A stretch of DNA of 64,000 nucleotides, taken from positions 214,321-278,320 of the forward strand of contig CANNCP010000004.1 in the NCBI GenBank assembly GCA_947503145.1, read 5' to 3'. The position numbers and the translations under genes are program-made. Of this stretch, positions 37,914 to 48,771 are shown one piece after another (within the stretch, counting starts at the first letter, position 1; the number at the start of each line of letters is the position of its first letter). Below the pieces are notes generated by a model. That model did no database searches and was not told the DNA's origin. It worked only from the letters and a program-made list of their open reading frames with translations. This stretch comes from an uncultured Roseovarius sp. GTDB lineage: Bacteria > Pseudomonadota > Alphaproteobacteria > Rhodobacterales > Rhodobacteraceae.

Positions 37914-37942
37914 GGATTAAGCCAACTCGCACGCCAGCGCAA
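37914..37942 (-). promoter_or_regulatory. Candidate promoter of tRNA-Trp
   Basis: On the minus strand TTGCGC (37937-37942), 17 bases, TAATCC (37914-37919), placing transcription start a few bases before the tRNA 5' end at 37900. Confidence 0.5.
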
Positions 37943-38126
37943 GGGGGGATCGGCCCAATCCGGGCGGCAATTGCACCCGTACACCGGGCGCCGGGCATCC
38001 CGCTGTGAAATGCCCGCGCCAACAGGCAGGTTCAGCGGCTCGGACGATCAGGCGGTCTTGGTCGCGGCACTCTCCATCGACTCACCACAAGGAAAACAAA
38101 CCGCCATGCAAATAATCAAAGAATAA

Positions 38127-38150
38127 AGGGCGCCCGGTCCGGGGCGCCCT
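38127..38150 (-). terminator. Terminator after the second tuf gene
   Basis: AGGGCGCCC pairs with GGGCGCCCT around a six-base loop and is followed on the minus strand by TTTATTCTTT. It lies about 97 bases beyond the tuf stop, separating tuf from tRNA-Trp. Confidence 0.75.
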
Positions 38151-38246
38151 TGTTCGTTTGTTTCTCTGCGCTCCCGCGCGATCTTTGTCGATCACCTGCC
38201 ACGCAAGGGCGTTTCGCACTGACAAGCAGTGCGAGTCACCTCTGCC

Positions 38247-39422
<1,176 letters not shown>

Positions 39423-39526
39423 GTTGGTGGCTCCTCTTCTTGTCTGTCAGGTGGTGGGTCAAAACCCACCCTACGGTGTGGGTAGGGCGGGACAAAGACC
39501 CGCCACCCGGGTTAGGCGAATTTCGC
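39423..39526 (-). repeat. Copied tuf leader including the 3' end of fusA
   Basis: It matches 18073-18177 except for one A missing from an A-run. The last bases (39512-39526) are the final four codons and stop of fusA, which have no function here. Homology stops abruptly beyond 39526. Confidence 0.85.
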
Positions 39527-39546
39527 CGCCATTCGGCGTCGCGCGC

Positions 39547-39575
39547 CGTTTATTGTGACCCACGACGATAATCAA
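39547..39575 (-). promoter_or_regulatory. Candidate promoter of the second tuf gene
   Basis: On the minus strand TTGATT (39570-39575), 17 bases, TAAACG (39547-39552), just upstream of the copied leader. The match is moderate. Confidence 0.35.
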
Positions 39576-39629
39576 GCCCTTCTGCGCGTGCTCTTACCGC
39601 CACCCAGGCCTCTGACCCAGGCTCTGGCT

Positions 39630-40313
39630 TCAGCTTTGCGGAACCGGCGCCACGTCCGGCTCTTGGATCACCTGCGCCGCAGCGGCAGCCCTTGCAGCCG
39701 CGGTGGCGTCATCGTCGGCAGCGGGCTCCGCCTTGATCAGGCTGGTCGAATTCGCGCCCCTCCCGCCGAACCACTTATTCTCCAGGTTTTCGCGCACCAG
39801 CCAGTTCTGAATCAGCTTGGCCGCGTTGCGGCTGAGGTTCTCCATCTGAACCTCCTTGGACTGCGTAAGCCCCGACCCCAGCACGGTGCTGCCCGAGATG
39901 CTTTCGATGATAGTCACCTGCTCGGGCTTGTCGTTCAGCTTCTTGCCCGCCGCGTCATCCCAAGCGGTCACTTTGATGATCAACGCCGATTTTGGCGAGG
40001 CGACAATCGGCACGCCCGGCACGGCCAGCACATAGCCCTCGACCGAGATCGCGATATGATAGAGATTGTCACCCTCGTACCGGCTGAACCGTTCGTCGAT
40101 CGCCTTGGTCATCGCGGCGATCCACTCTTCCTTGCTGGCATCGCGCGACGCGGGCCCCTTGGTCAGATTGGGCGCAACGACAACGTTGTGGCCCAACGCA
40201 AAATTACCCAGATCAACCGGCGCCTTGTCCAGATCGTTGGGGTTGGTGCAGGCCCCGAGCGCAGCCAGCGCCAGCAGCAGGGCAGCAAAACGTGACAGTA
40301 AGTGAAAGCTCAT
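39630..40313 (-). CDS. Putative lipoprotein of unknown function
   Basis: The 227-residue protein begins with a lipoprotein signal peptide (MSFHLLSRFAALLLALAALG followed by the acylated Cys22, lipobox LGAC). The remainder has no familiar motif: GHNVVVAPNLTKGPASRDAS, VEGYVLAVPGVPIVASPKSA, then an Ala-rich and acidic tail from about residue 195. A periplasmic-side lipid anchor is likely. It is upstream of tuf(2) on the same strand and divergent from the P450 gene. The function is not recognised. Confidence 0.75.
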   Translation of the reverse strand: MSFHLLSRFAALLLALAALGACTNPNDLDKAPVDLGNFALGHNVVVAPNLTKGPASRDASKEEWIAAMTKAIDERFSRYEGDNLYHIAISVEGYVLAVPGVPIVASPKSALIIKVTAWDDAAGKKLNDKPEQVTIIESISGSTVLGSGLTQSKEVQMENLSRNAAKLIQNWLVRENLENKWFGGRGANSTSLIKAEPAADDDATAAARAAAAAQVIQEPDVAPVPQS

Positions 40314-40432
40314 CAGACATCCTCGCAGCTAAGAGTCCCCTTGCCGATACAAGAGCACCGCGCCGGACGCAATCATTTGCCCCGCGCCGCCCCCGCCCCT
40401 ATATCAACAGGCAACAGCCAAAGGGGGGCTTG

Positions 40433-41782
40433 ATGCGCAGCGACATACCCGTTCACGTCCCGTTGGTCACACAGCCGATGGGGGTGCTGGCCAGCCTCGG
40501 CGCGGCGCGGCGCAACGTGCTCAGCATCATCCCGCAGATTGCCACCCGCCAGCCGATGGTGTCGGGCCGCACCGGCAAGCGCTGGCACATGGTGATGGAT
40601 CCGGATGCGATCAGGACGATGCTGCTGGAAAAGCTGGACAATTACCCGAAATCCATCGTCACCAAGAACCTGCTGCGCCCGGCCATCGGCGATTCACTCT
40701 TTATCGCCGAGGGGGCACATTGGCGGTGGCAGAGGCGCGCCGCGGCACCGGCCTTTTCGCACCGCAACGTGATGAACCTGGCACCGATCATGACCGCCGC
40801 CGCCGACCGCAGTGCTGCGCGGATTGCCGCCGCCGGGCCTCGCGCGGTGGATGTGGCCGAAGAGATGGTGCGTACCACATTCGACGTGATCAGTGATGTC
40901 ACCTTTTCCGGCGATGGCAGCCTCGATGCAGACGCCGTACACCGCGCCATTGACAGCTACATCTCCGAGGCGGGCAAGATTTCGCTCTTTGACATCCTGG
41001 GCTTTCCCGATTGGGTGCCGCGCCCCGGACGGATGATGTCCGGCAAGGCCGTCAAACAGATGAAGTCGGTTGCCGACGACGCCGTCGAGGCGCGCCGCAA
41101 GCGCGGGGCGCAAGGAGTACCGGACCTTCTGGACCTGCTGCTGGAGGGCGAGGACCCAGAGACCAAACGCCAGATGAACACCGCCGAACTGCGCGACAAC
41201 CTGCTGACCTTCATCGTCGCAGGGCACGAGACCACGGCACTGACGCTTGGCTGGTCGCTCTATCTCTGCGCATTCGATCAGAGCGTGCAGGACCGCGCCC
41301 GCACCGAGGCGCAATCGGTGCTACAGGGCCGCGCCTGTACCGGTGATGACGTGACCCGCCTGCCCTTCATTCGCCAGATCGCCGACGAGGCGCTGCGCCT
41401 CTACCCGCCTGCCGCGATGGTGTCGCGCACGGCGCTGCAAAACGACACGCTCTGCGGTCGCGAGGTACGCGCGGGCGACACGGTGATCATCCCGATCTAT
41501 GCGCTGCATCGTCATCACCAGCTGTGGGAGGACCCCGACCACTTCCGGCCCGACCGCTTTGCCGACCGCAAAGCGGTGCAGCGTTACGCCTACCTGCCTT
41601 TCGGCGATGGCCCGCGTGTCTGCATCGGTGCCAGCTTTGCCTTGCAGGAGGCAGTGATCATCCTCGCCACGCTGCTGTCACAGTTCCGCTTTACGCCGGT
41701 CGAGGGCCGTGATCCTGAACCGGTGATGATCCTGACCCTGCGCCCCGAAGGCGGCGTATGGCTACAGGCAAAACCCGCCTGA
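40433..41782 (+). CDS. Cytochrome P450
   Basis: From ATG 40433 (MRSDIPVHVPLV, AGGGGGG upstream) the protein is 449 residues. The I-helix oxygen-binding motif AGHETTALTLGW, the K-helix EALRLYPP (ExxR), and the heme-binding loop FGDGPRVCIGASFA with its cysteine ligand are all present and in order. Soluble bacterial P450s of this length accept electrons from ferredoxin; no redox partner is adjacent. The family resembles fatty-acid or alkane-type P450s, but the substrate cannot be told. Confidence 0.95.
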   Translation: MRSDIPVHVPLVTQPMGVLASLGAARRNVLSIIPQIATRQPMVSGRTGKRWHMVMDPDAIRTMLLEKLDNYPKSIVTKNLLRPAIGDSLFIAEGAHWRWQRRAAAPAFSHRNVMNLAPIMTAAADRSAARIAAAGPRAVDVAEEMVRTTFDVISDVTFSGDGSLDADAVHRAIDSYISEAGKISLFDILGFPDWVPRPGRMMSGKAVKQMKSVADDAVEARRKRGAQGVPDLLDLLLEGEDPETKRQMNTAELRDNLLTFIVAGHETTALTLGWSLYLCAFDQSVQDRARTEAQSVLQGRACTGDDVTRLPFIRQIADEALRLYPPAAMVSRTALQNDTLCGREVRAGDTVIIPIYALHRHHQLWEDPDHFRPDRFADRKAVQRYAYLPFGDGPRVCIGASFALQEAVIILATLLSQFRFTPVEGRDPEPVMILTLRPEGGVWLQAKPA

Positions 41783-41807
41783 GCCGCGTGCATCGCACAA
41801 GGGCCGC

Positions 41808-44126
41808 TCAGGTAAACCGATTGTTCCGTGGAAATCCGCGTGGCGCCATGCGGCCTGCCCCCGCGCGTTTGGCGGTCCATTCCCCCAAAGCGGTCTCTGT
41901 CCGCGTGCGACCCGCCGGGTCGTGCCAGCTCAGCCCGTCCACCAGCGCAAAGGTGGTCGCATCCGACAGCCCCCCGTCCTTGTACTTTTGCAACCGGACA
42001 CCCTTGCCTCTCCCCATTTCGGGCAGCTCGGACAAGGCAAAAACCAGCACTTTGCGGTTTTCGCCCACAACGGCCACGTGGTCTCCGGTGACGGGTTTGC
42101 AGACTCGTGCGCGCGTCTCTCCGCGCACGTTCAGCACTTGCTTGCCACTTCGAGTTTGCGCCAGAACATCCTGTTCAGGAACGATAAATCCATCTCCGGC
42201 GCTGGACGCGACCAGCAGCTTGCGTTCGGGCTCGTGGATGAACAAATCGACGATGCCCGCCTCATTCGGCAGATCGACCATCAGCCGCAGCGGCTCGCCC
42301 ATGCCGCGCCCGCCGGGGAGGTTTGCGGCTGACAGGGTGTAGAACCGCCCGTTCTCGGCAAATGCCAGCAGCCGGTCGGTGGTTTCGGCGTGGAACAGGA
42401 AGCGTGGGCCGTCGCCATCCTTGAACTTCAATTCGCGGCTGAGGTCGATATGGCCCGTCATCGCACGGATCCAGCCCATTTCGGAACAGACGACCGTGAT
42501 CGGCTCGCGGTCGATCATCGCCTCCAGCGGCACATCCTCTACCTCGCCCGCCACCGCGAATTGCGTGCGGCGCTCGCCATGCTCATAAGTCCTGCCAAAG
42601 GCCTTTTTGACCTCACGCAGTTGATCGGCGACCGTCTTCCACTGCACCGCGCTGTTCTCCAGCAGGTCCTCCAGCCTTGCGCGCTCTTCCATCAGCGCAC
42701 TCTGCTCTTTGAGCAGCTCGATCTCCTCCAGCCGCCGCAAACTGCGCAGGCGCATGTTCAGGATCGCCTCGGCCTGTACGTCGCTCAATCCATCGGCAGC
42801 GCCGGGCACCGGCGGCACGTAATCGGCCTCGGACATGGCGCGGGTAAATTCCCGCCCCCAGTCCTCGCGCATCAACGCTGCTTTCGGCTCGTCGTCATAG
42901 CGGATGATGTCGATCACCCGGTCGAGGTTCAAAAAGGCGACAATCAGTCCTTCGAGAACCTCCAGCCGGTGGTCGATCTTTTCCATCCGGTGGGTCGATC
43001 GGCGTACCAGCACCTCTTGCCGGAAATCGAGGAAGGCGCGCAGCACCTCCTTCATCGAACAGACCCTTGGCGTAACTCCGTCGATCAACACGTTCATATT
43101 CAACGAAAATTTGACTTCCAGGTCCGAGTTGCGGAACATCATGCCCATCAGCACGTCGGCATCAACATTCTTGCTGCGCGGTTCCAGAATCAGACGGATA
43201 TCATCGGCGCTTTCGTCGCGCACATCGGCGAGGATCGGGATCTTCTTGGCCTGGATCACCTCCGCGATCTTCTCGATCAGCTTGGATTTCTGCACCTGAT
43301 AGGGGATTTGCGTGATCACGATCTGCCACTGGCCGCGCCCCAGATCCTCTATCTCCCACTTGCAACGCAGGCGGAAACTGCCGCGCCCCGTGCGGTAGGC
43401 GTTGGCCATGCTCTCGGGCGGCTCGACGATCACGCCACCGGTGGGGAAATCGGGGCCGCGCACATAGTTCAGCAGCGTGTCATCGCGACAATCTGGCGCG
43501 TCGATGATGTGCAGGCAGGCATCCACCAGTTCGGCGATGTTATGCGGCGGAATGTTGGTCGCCATGCCCACCGCGATGCCGCTCGATCCGTTGGCCAGAA
43601 GGTTCGGGAACGACGCCGGCAACACCACAGGCTCGGTCAGTGTGCCGTCATAATTGTCGCGAAAATCAACGGCATTCTCGTCAAGACCCTGCAACAGCGC
43701 CTCGGCGGCGGCAGTCATCCGCGCCTCGGTATAGCGCGCGGCGGCCGGGTTATCGCCGTCGATATTGCCAAAATTGCCCTGACCGTCCACCAACGGATAG
43801 CGCACGGCAAAATCCTGCGCGAGGCGGGCCATCGCATCATAGATCGCGGCATCCCCGTGCGGGTGATAGTTGCCCATCACGTCGCCGCTGATCTTGGCCG
43901 ATTTCCGAAAGCCCCCGGTGGAACTAAGCCGCAGTTCGCGCATTGCATACAGGATACGCCGGTGCACAGGCTTCAGCCCATCACGTGCATCAGGCAGTGC
44001 GCGGTGCATGATCGTGCTCAGCGCATAGGTCAGGTAGCGCTCGCCGATGGCACGGCGTAGCGGTTCGGACACAGTGCCGGGGTCGCCCTCGGGGCTTATG
44101 TTGGGGTCATCCACCAGATCGCTCAT
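41808..44126 (-). CDS. parC: DNA topoisomerase IV subunit A
   Basis: The product from ATG 44126 ([20 protein letters not shown]) is 772 residues; the frame stays open upstream to 45104 but that part is not family-like. It has the breakage-reunion core ([33 protein letters not shown], catalytic tyrosine in [11 protein letters not shown]) and a short C-terminal domain without a GyrA box, which together with length marks ParC rather than GyrA. It decatenates chromosomes with ParE. The quinolone-region position equal to E. coli S80 is Ala. Divergent from the SH3 protein gene. Confidence 0.93.
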   Translation of the reverse strand: MSDLVDDPNISPEGDPGTVSEPLRRAIGERYLTYALSTIMHRALPDARDGLKPVHRRILYAMRELRLSSTGGFRKSAKISGDVMGNYHPHGDAAIYDAMARLAQDFAVRYPLVDGQGNFGNIDGDNPAAARYTEARMTAAAEALLQGLDENAVDFRDNYDGTLTEPVVLPASFPNLLANGSSGIAVGMATNIPPHNIAELVDACLHIIDAPDCRDDTLLNYVRGPDFPTGGVIVEPPESMANAYRTGRGSFRLRCKWEIEDLGRGQWQIVITQIPYQVQKSKLIEKIAEVIQAKKIPILADVRDESADDIRLILEPRSKNVDADVLMGMMFRNSDLEVKFSLNMNVLIDGVTPRVCSMKEVLRAFLDFRQEVLVRRSTHRMEKIDHRLEVLEGLIVAFLNLDRVIDIIRYDDEPKAALMREDWGREFTRAMSEADYVPPVPGAADGLSDVQAEAILNMRLRSLRRLEEIELLKEQSALMEERARLEDLLENSAVQWKTVADQLREVKKAFGRTYEHGERRTQFAVAGEVEDVPLEAMIDREPITVVCSEMGWIRAMTGHIDLSRELKFKDGDGPRFLFHAETTDRLLAFAENGRFYTLSAANLPGGRGMGEPLRLMVDLPNEAGIVDLFIHEPERKLLVASSAGDGFIVPEQDVLAQTRSGKQVLNVRGETRARVCKPVTGDHVAVVGENRKVLVFALSELPEMGRGKGVRLQKYKDGGLSDATTFALVDGLSWHDPAGRTRTETALGEWTAKRAGAGRMAPRGFPRNNRFT

Positions 44127-44270
44127 GGATGTGGTGATAGCTCCGGCATGGTAGCGCGTAAAGCGGCCCTGGGCAAAGAATCGCGGTTTTCCCCGTTCTG
44201 GGGCGTCGCGAATCGTGTATTCTGGCCACGCTGCTTGAAATTTTATTGGATCACCGGGGGAGAGGCGCAT

Positions 44271-44951
44271 ATGTGGCGCTTGATGGTTTTGACGTTCGCA
44301 TTCCTGGCATTCGCGTTCTATGAACTCAGCGGTGGTGCCGATTACGCCCCGCGCGAGGATTCGCTCCAGGTCGCGTTGCGGGAAAAACCCCTCTTTGCCC
44401 GACCGACACCCATTCCGCCCCAGGCCCGGCAAATCGCCTCGGCGGATACCGGGATCAAACTGACCCCGCGCCTGATCCAGCAAAAGCGCGAGGCTATCCA
44501 GGCCGCGCATGACGCCCGCGAGGCGCGCAAGGAGGCCCGTCACCTGCAGGCGCAGCAGACGACCCGGTTCAACGTCACACTGGCCGCCACCAGCCCCGCC
44601 AAGAGCGTGTTCGATTCCCAGCCGATCAAGGAAATGGGCCTGTCTGGTGTCGGCGCGTTCTCCGGCGGTACGCTGGCACACGATGTGTCGGTCGGGTTGC
44701 AGGACGGTTACCAACCCCTCCCCGACGCGGAAATCGCGTCTGAGCCCGCCGATATCCGCGCCGTCATCGGCACGCTGGTAAACATGCGCGACGGACCGGG
44801 CACCGAATATGCGCAGGTCGATCAACTGAGCGAAGGCATGCAGGTCGAAGTGCTGGAAGCCGCCGGTAACGGCTGGGTCCACCTGCGCGTACTCGACACT
44901 GGTCAGACTGGCTGGATGGCAAATTGGCTGGTTACGGCCACCGCGCGGTAA
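44271..44951 (+). CDS. SH3-domain protein with N-terminal membrane anchor
   Basis: From ATG 44271 (GGGGGAGAGG upstream) the protein has 226 residues. MWRLMVLTFAFLAFAFYELS is a membrane anchor or uncleaved signal. A central basic helix (QQKREAIQAAHDAREARKEA) follows. The C-terminus (about 162-222) is a bacterial SH3 domain: GTLVNMRDGPGTEYAQVDQL, GWVHLRVLDTGQTGWMANW. Such domains often bind cell-wall peptides. It stands alone, divergent from parC. Confidence 0.8.
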   Translation: MWRLMVLTFAFLAFAFYELSGGADYAPREDSLQVALREKPLFARPTPIPPQARQIASADTGIKLTPRLIQQKREAIQAAHDAREARKEARHLQAQQTTRFNVTLAATSPAKSVFDSQPIKEMGLSGVGAFSGGTLAHDVSVGLQDGYQPLPDAEIASEPADIRAVIGTLVNMRDGPGTEYAQVDQLSEGMQVEVLEAAGNGWVHLRVLDTGQTGWMANWLVTATAR

Positions 44952-44997
44952 CGGCAAACGCATTGCACGCGCCCGCCCCGCACGGCATAGCGGTGAA

Positions 44998-45828
44998 ATG
45001 AACGCCAAATCAATCCTGATCACCGGATGCTCGTCAGGCATCGGCCACGCCGCCGCGCACGGGTTGCGCGCCCACGGCTGGCGCGTCTTTGCCAGTTGCC
45101 GCAAGCCCGAGGATTGCGCCCGCCTGCAATCGGAAGGCTTCGACAGCCCCCTGATCGATTACGCCGACAGCGTCAGCATCGCGGCGGGTCTGGCCGAGGT
45201 GCTGGAGGCCACAGGCGGCAGGCTTGATGCACTGTTCAATAACGGCGCGTTTGCCTGCCCCGGCCTGGTCGAAGATCTGCCGACGGATGCGCTACGCACG
45301 ATATTCGAGACTAACTTTTTTGGCTGGCACGATCTGACCCGCCGCGTCATCCCGGTCATGCGCGCCCAGGGGCATGGGCGCATCGTGCAATGCTCTTCGG
45401 TGCTCGGCTTTGTCACCCTGCCCTGGCGTGGGGCCTATAACAGCACCAAATTCGCGCTCGAAGGGCTGAACGACACGCTGCGAATCGAGATGACCGGCAC
45501 CGGCATCCACGTGGCGCTGATTGAACCAGGTCCCGTCACGTCGAAAATCCGGCAAAATGCAATCCCACATTTCGAACGCTGGATCGACTGGGAAAAATCG
45601 CCGCGTGCCGAGGATTATCGCGCTGGCCTGCAAAAACGGCTCTACGAGGACAGAGGCCCCGACATGTTCGAACTGCCCGCCTTGGCCGTCACGAAAAAGC
45701 TGATCCACGCGGTCGAGGCCCGCCGCCCCCGCGCGCGCTACTATGTGACCACGCCCACCCACCTCATGGGTGCCCTGAAGCGCCTGCTGCCAACCCGCGC
45801 GCTTGATTGGGTGCTGGCCCGCGGCTGA
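44998..45828 (+). CDS. SDR-family oxidoreductase
   Basis: The 276-residue product is a classical short-chain dehydrogenase: nucleotide-binding TGCSSGIG at about residues 9-16, NNGAF, catalytic Ser (CSSVLGF) and YNSTK. The start region MNAKSILITGCSSGIGHAAA is normal. No cofactor-decisive basic residue is obvious. It lies just after the SH3 gene and before the small HIG1-type gene; the substrate is unknown. Confidence 0.88.
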   Translation: MNAKSILITGCSSGIGHAAAHGLRAHGWRVFASCRKPEDCARLQSEGFDSPLIDYADSVSIAAGLAEVLEATGGRLDALFNNGAFACPGLVEDLPTDALRTIFETNFFGWHDLTRRVIPVMRAQGHGRIVQCSSVLGFVTLPWRGAYNSTKFALEGLNDTLRIEMTGTGIHVALIEPGPVTSKIRQNAIPHFERWIDWEKSPRAEDYRAGLQKRLYEDRGPDMFELPALAVTKKLIHAVEARRPRARYYVTTPTHLMGALKRLLPTRALDWVLARG

Positions 45829-45918
45829 TTCGCGCGGCACACTCGTTTCACCCATTTTCCGGTTCGCTTTTGGCGTGTGCCGGGCTAAATGGCCCTAGAC
45901 ACAAACCGAGGAGGCACC

Positions 45919-46128
45919 ATGCTGACCGATCCGCTATTCCTGCTCGTCGCCATCGCCTGCGGCGCGGTGGCCATTATTCTGGCTTTGGGCATCAGCACCT
46001 TCGGCAAGGGGGGCTTGGACAATGGCAAGCGTGCGAACAAATATATGCGCTGGCGGATCATCGCACAATTCATCGCGGTGGTGGTGATTGTCGTCTTTGT
46101 CTACATCCGACGCCAAATGGGAGGCTGA
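45919..46128 (+). CDS. HIG1-type twin-transmembrane protein
   Basis: The 69-residue protein from ATG 45919 (GAGGAGGCACC upstream) has two membrane helices (about 6-24 and 44-62) with GKGGLDNGKRANKYMRWRII between, the pattern of alphaproteobacterial HIG1-domain twin-TM proteins associated with respiratory complexes. The adenosyltransferase gene starts six bases after its stop, so they share an operon. Confidence 0.8.
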   Translation: MLTDPLFLLVAIACGAVAIILALGISTFGKGGLDNGKRANKYMRWRIIAQFIAVVVIVVFVYIRRQMGG

Positions 46129-46133
46129 GACCA

Positions 46134-46709
46134 ATGGTCGTACTGAACAAGATCTACACCAGAACCGGCGACGGCGGTGATACTGCTCTGGGTAACGGCA
46201 CACGCGTGCCCAAGCATTCGCTGCGCGTCAACGCCTACGGCACAGTGGACGAAACCAACGCGACGCTTGGCCTTGCGCGGTTGCATGCAAAAGATGCCGT
46301 GGATGCCGCACTGGCGCGGATCCAGAACGATCTGTTCGATCTGGGCGCCGACCTCTGCCGCCCCGACATGGCCAGCGATGCCGAGGCCGAATACACGCCC
46401 TTACGCGTCACAGATGCGCAGGTACGGCGTCTGGAGGCGGAAATCGACGCGATGACAGGCGTGCTGGAGCCGCTGCGCAGCTTCATCCTGCCCGGCGGTT
46501 CCGCGCTGGCCGCATATCTGCATCTGTGCCGCACCGTGTCGCGCCGGGCTGAACGGATGACCGTAGAACTGGCAGGTGTCGAGGACGTGAACGCCGCCGC
46601 CGTGCAATACCTCAACCGTCTCAGCGACTGGTTTTTCGTCGCCGCGCGCATGGCCAACGACGACGGCCGTACGGATGTGCTGTGGGTCCCGGGCGCGAAC
46701 CGCGAATAA
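46134..46709 (+). CDS. Cob(I)alamin adenosyltransferase, PduO type
   Basis: The 191-residue product from ATG 46134 (GGGAGGC upstream) carries the PduO/MMAB signatures KIYTRTGDGGDTALGNG near the N-terminus and HLCRTVSRRAERMTVELA in the helical core. It transfers the adenosyl group of ATP to cob(I)alamin, making adenosylcobalamin for mutases such as methylmalonyl- and ethylmalonyl-CoA mutase, which fits the Mcd gene nearby. It follows the HIG1-type gene directly. The earlier start of the open frame is not family-like. Confidence 0.92.
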   Translation: MVVLNKIYTRTGDGGDTALGNGTRVPKHSLRVNAYGTVDETNATLGLARLHAKDAVDAALARIQNDLFDLGADLCRPDMASDAEAEYTPLRVTDAQVRRLEAEIDAMTGVLEPLRSFILPGGSALAAYLHLCRTVSRRAERMTVELAGVEDVNAAAVQYLNRLSDWFFVAARMANDDGRTDVLWVPGANRE

Positions 46710-47000
46710 CCGAGAGCCGTCCAGCGCTGGATGACCGGCGGCCGGAATAAACGTGACGCATCCTTGGTGCGCCGCGGGCGCTCTGGCGATTGCGCGGCAC
46801 CTGCGGTGAAAACTGCGCAACCCCTGCATATTTACAGCCAGCGCTGCGATTTTTTTCCGCATGGAGCAAATCGTGACGTCTCCGGTGGCCGGTGTGACGA
46901 TTTTGCCCTGTTTCCCGCGTCCTCAACCCTATATGAAACCGCGGAAGAGCCCGGCGTCGAGAGTCGCGGCTCTTTGTGTGAATTTGAGGAGACCGTGCAA

Positions 47001-47759
47001 ATGAAGGTGCTAGTGCCTGTCAAACGTGTGATCGACTATAATGTGAAAGTCCGCGTGAAGGCGGATGGCAGCGGTGTTGATCTTGCTAATGTAAAGATGT
47101 CGATGAACCCGTTTGACGAAATTGCCGTCGAACAGGCAATCCGCCTGAAAGAGGCCGGACAAGCCGATGAGGTCATCGCAGTTTCCATTGGCGTCAAACA
47201 GAGCCAGGAAACGCTGCGCACCGCGCTGGCGATGGGCGCAGATCGTGCGATCCTCGTGGTCGCCGCTGACGACGTACATACCGATATCGAGCCGCTCGCA
47301 GTCGCCAAGATCCTCAAGGCGATCATCGACGAAGAGCAGCCGGGTATCGTGTTGGCGGGCAAACAGGCGATCGACAACGACATGAACGCCACCGGTCAGA
47401 TGCTGTCGGCGCTGATGGGCTGGAGCCAGGGCACCTTTGCTTCGGGTCTGGAAATCGAAGGCGATCACGCCCTCGTCACCCGCGAAGTCGATGGCGGCAT
47501 GCAGACCATCAAGGTCAAGATGCCCACGATCATCACGGTGGATCTGCGCCTGAACGAGCCGCGCTACGCGTCGCTGCCAAACATCATGAAGGCCAAGAAA
47601 AAGCCGCTGGACGAAAAAACCGCCGCCGATTACGGCGTCGACGTCACGCCGCGGCTGGAAGTCGTCGGCACGGCAGAGCCCGAGGCACGCGCCGCCGGTA
47701 TTATCGTGGGTTCGGTGGACGAGCTTGTAGCGAAACTCAAAGAAGCGGGGGCTGTATAA
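47001..47759 (+). CDS. etfB: Electron transfer flavoprotein beta subunit
   Basis: From ATG 47001 (TGAGGAGACC upstream) the product is 252 residues, the standard length: [80 protein letters not shown]. EtfB binds AMP in the EtfAB heterodimer that collects electrons from acyl-CoA and N-methyl dehydrogenases. It overlaps etfA by one base (TAATG). Nearly 300 bases upstream contain no other gene. Confidence 0.97.
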   Translation: MKVLVPVKRVIDYNVKVRVKADGSGVDLANVKMSMNPFDEIAVEQAIRLKEAGQADEVIAVSIGVKQSQETLRTALAMGADRAILVVAADDVHTDIEPLAVAKILKAIIDEEQPGIVLAGKQAIDNDMNATGQMLSALMGWSQGTFASGLEIEGDHALVTREVDGGMQTIKVKMPTIITVDLRLNEPRYASLPNIMKAKKKPLDEKTAADYGVDVTPRLEVVGTAEPEARAAGIIVGSVDELVAKLKEAGAV

Positions 47760-48685
47760 TGGCTGTTCTACTTCTCGCAGAAGTCACCGATGGTGAACTG
47801 GCAATGGACGCAACGGCCAAGACCGTGACTGCGGCCAAATCACTGGGTGACATTACCGTACTTTGCGCTGGTGGCTCTGCCGCTGCCGCTGGCGAAGCCG
47901 CCGCCAAGATCGACGGTGTAGCACGCGTGCTGGTTGCAGAGGATGCATCGCTGGGGCATCGCATGGCCGAATCGACCGCCGCGCTGATCGCCAGCCTCGC
48001 GGGCGACTATGAGCATATCGTCGCCCCCGCGACCACGGACGCAAAGAACGTGCTGCCACGCGTGGCGGCACTGCTGGACGTCATGATCATCTCGGACGCA
48101 TCTGGCGTCGTGGACGCCAACACGTTCGAGCGCCCGATCTATGCCGGCAACGCGGTCCAGACAGTGAAATCGCGCGACGCCAAGAAGGTCATCAGCTTTC
48201 GCACATCGACCTTTGATGCCGCCGGAACCGGTGGTTCGGCTTCGATCGACACCGCGGCAGTACCGGCAGATCCCGGTCTCAGCGAATGGGTCGAAGACAA
48301 GGTTGCCGCAAGCGACCGGCCCGAGCTGACCTCGGCCGGTGTGGTCGTGTCCGGCGGGCGCGGTGTCGGGTCCGAAGACGACTTCGCGCTGATCGAGAAG
48401 CTGGCAGACAAGCTGGGGGCCGCCGTTGGCGCATCGCGCGCTGCGGTCGATAGCGGCTACGCGCCGAACGATTGGCAGGTCGGTCAGACCGGCAAGGTCG
48501 TGGCGCCGAACCTCTATATTGCCGTTGGCATTTCCGGCGCGATCCAGCACCTCGCCGGTATGAAGGACAGCAAGATCATCGTCGCGATCAACAAGGACGA
48601 AGAAGCGCCGATCTTTCAGGTTGCCGATTTCGGACTCGTCGCCGACCTGTTCGAGGCAGTACCGGAACTGACTGACAAGCTCTGA
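47759..48685 (+). CDS. etfA: Electron transfer flavoprotein alpha subunit
   Basis: The 308-residue EtfA has the C-terminal FAD site ([60 protein letters not shown]). With EtfB it passes electrons to ETF-ubiquinone oxidoreductase. It starts on TAATG at the etfB stop and ends before a good terminator. Confidence 0.97.
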   Translation: MAVLLLAEVTDGELAMDATAKTVTAAKSLGDITVLCAGGSAAAAGEAAAKIDGVARVLVAEDASLGHRMAESTAALIASLAGDYEHIVAPATTDAKNVLPRVAALLDVMIISDASGVVDANTFERPIYAGNAVQTVKSRDAKKVISFRTSTFDAAGTGGSASIDTAAVPADPGLSEWVEDKVAASDRPELTSAGVVVSGGRGVGSEDDFALIEKLADKLGAAVGASRAAVDSGYAPNDWQVGQTGKVVAPNLYIAVGISGAIQHLAGMKDSKIIVAINKDEEAPIFQVADFGLVADLFEAVPELTDKL

Positions 48686-48724
48686 GCGCGGTGGGCTCAT
48701 GCCCAGCCAACGCAGAACAGACCG

Positions 48725-48750
48725 AAGGCCCGCCAGAAATGGCGGGCCTT
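48725..48750 (+). terminator. Terminator after etfA
   Basis: AAGGCCCGCC pairs with GGCGGGCCTT around a six-base loop and is followed by TATCGTTAAG; the T-run is short, but it lies 40 bases after etfA and could also serve the opposite DUF6473 gene. Confidence 0.65.
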
Positions 48751-48771
48751 TATCGTTAAGCCCGGCCCTCG

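Larger units (their letters stand above)
37905..38246. other. Spacer between tRNA-Trp and the second tuf gene
   Basis: It contains the tRNA-Trp promoter candidate (37914-37942) and the tuf terminator (38127-38150). The part between shows no gene that I can support. Confidence 0.5.

Noticed and set aside
41808..45104. A 1098-codon open frame containing parC
   Set aside because: Only the part from ATG 44126 matches topoisomerase IV; the upstream 326 codons lie antisense to the SH3 and SDR genes and have no family resemblance.
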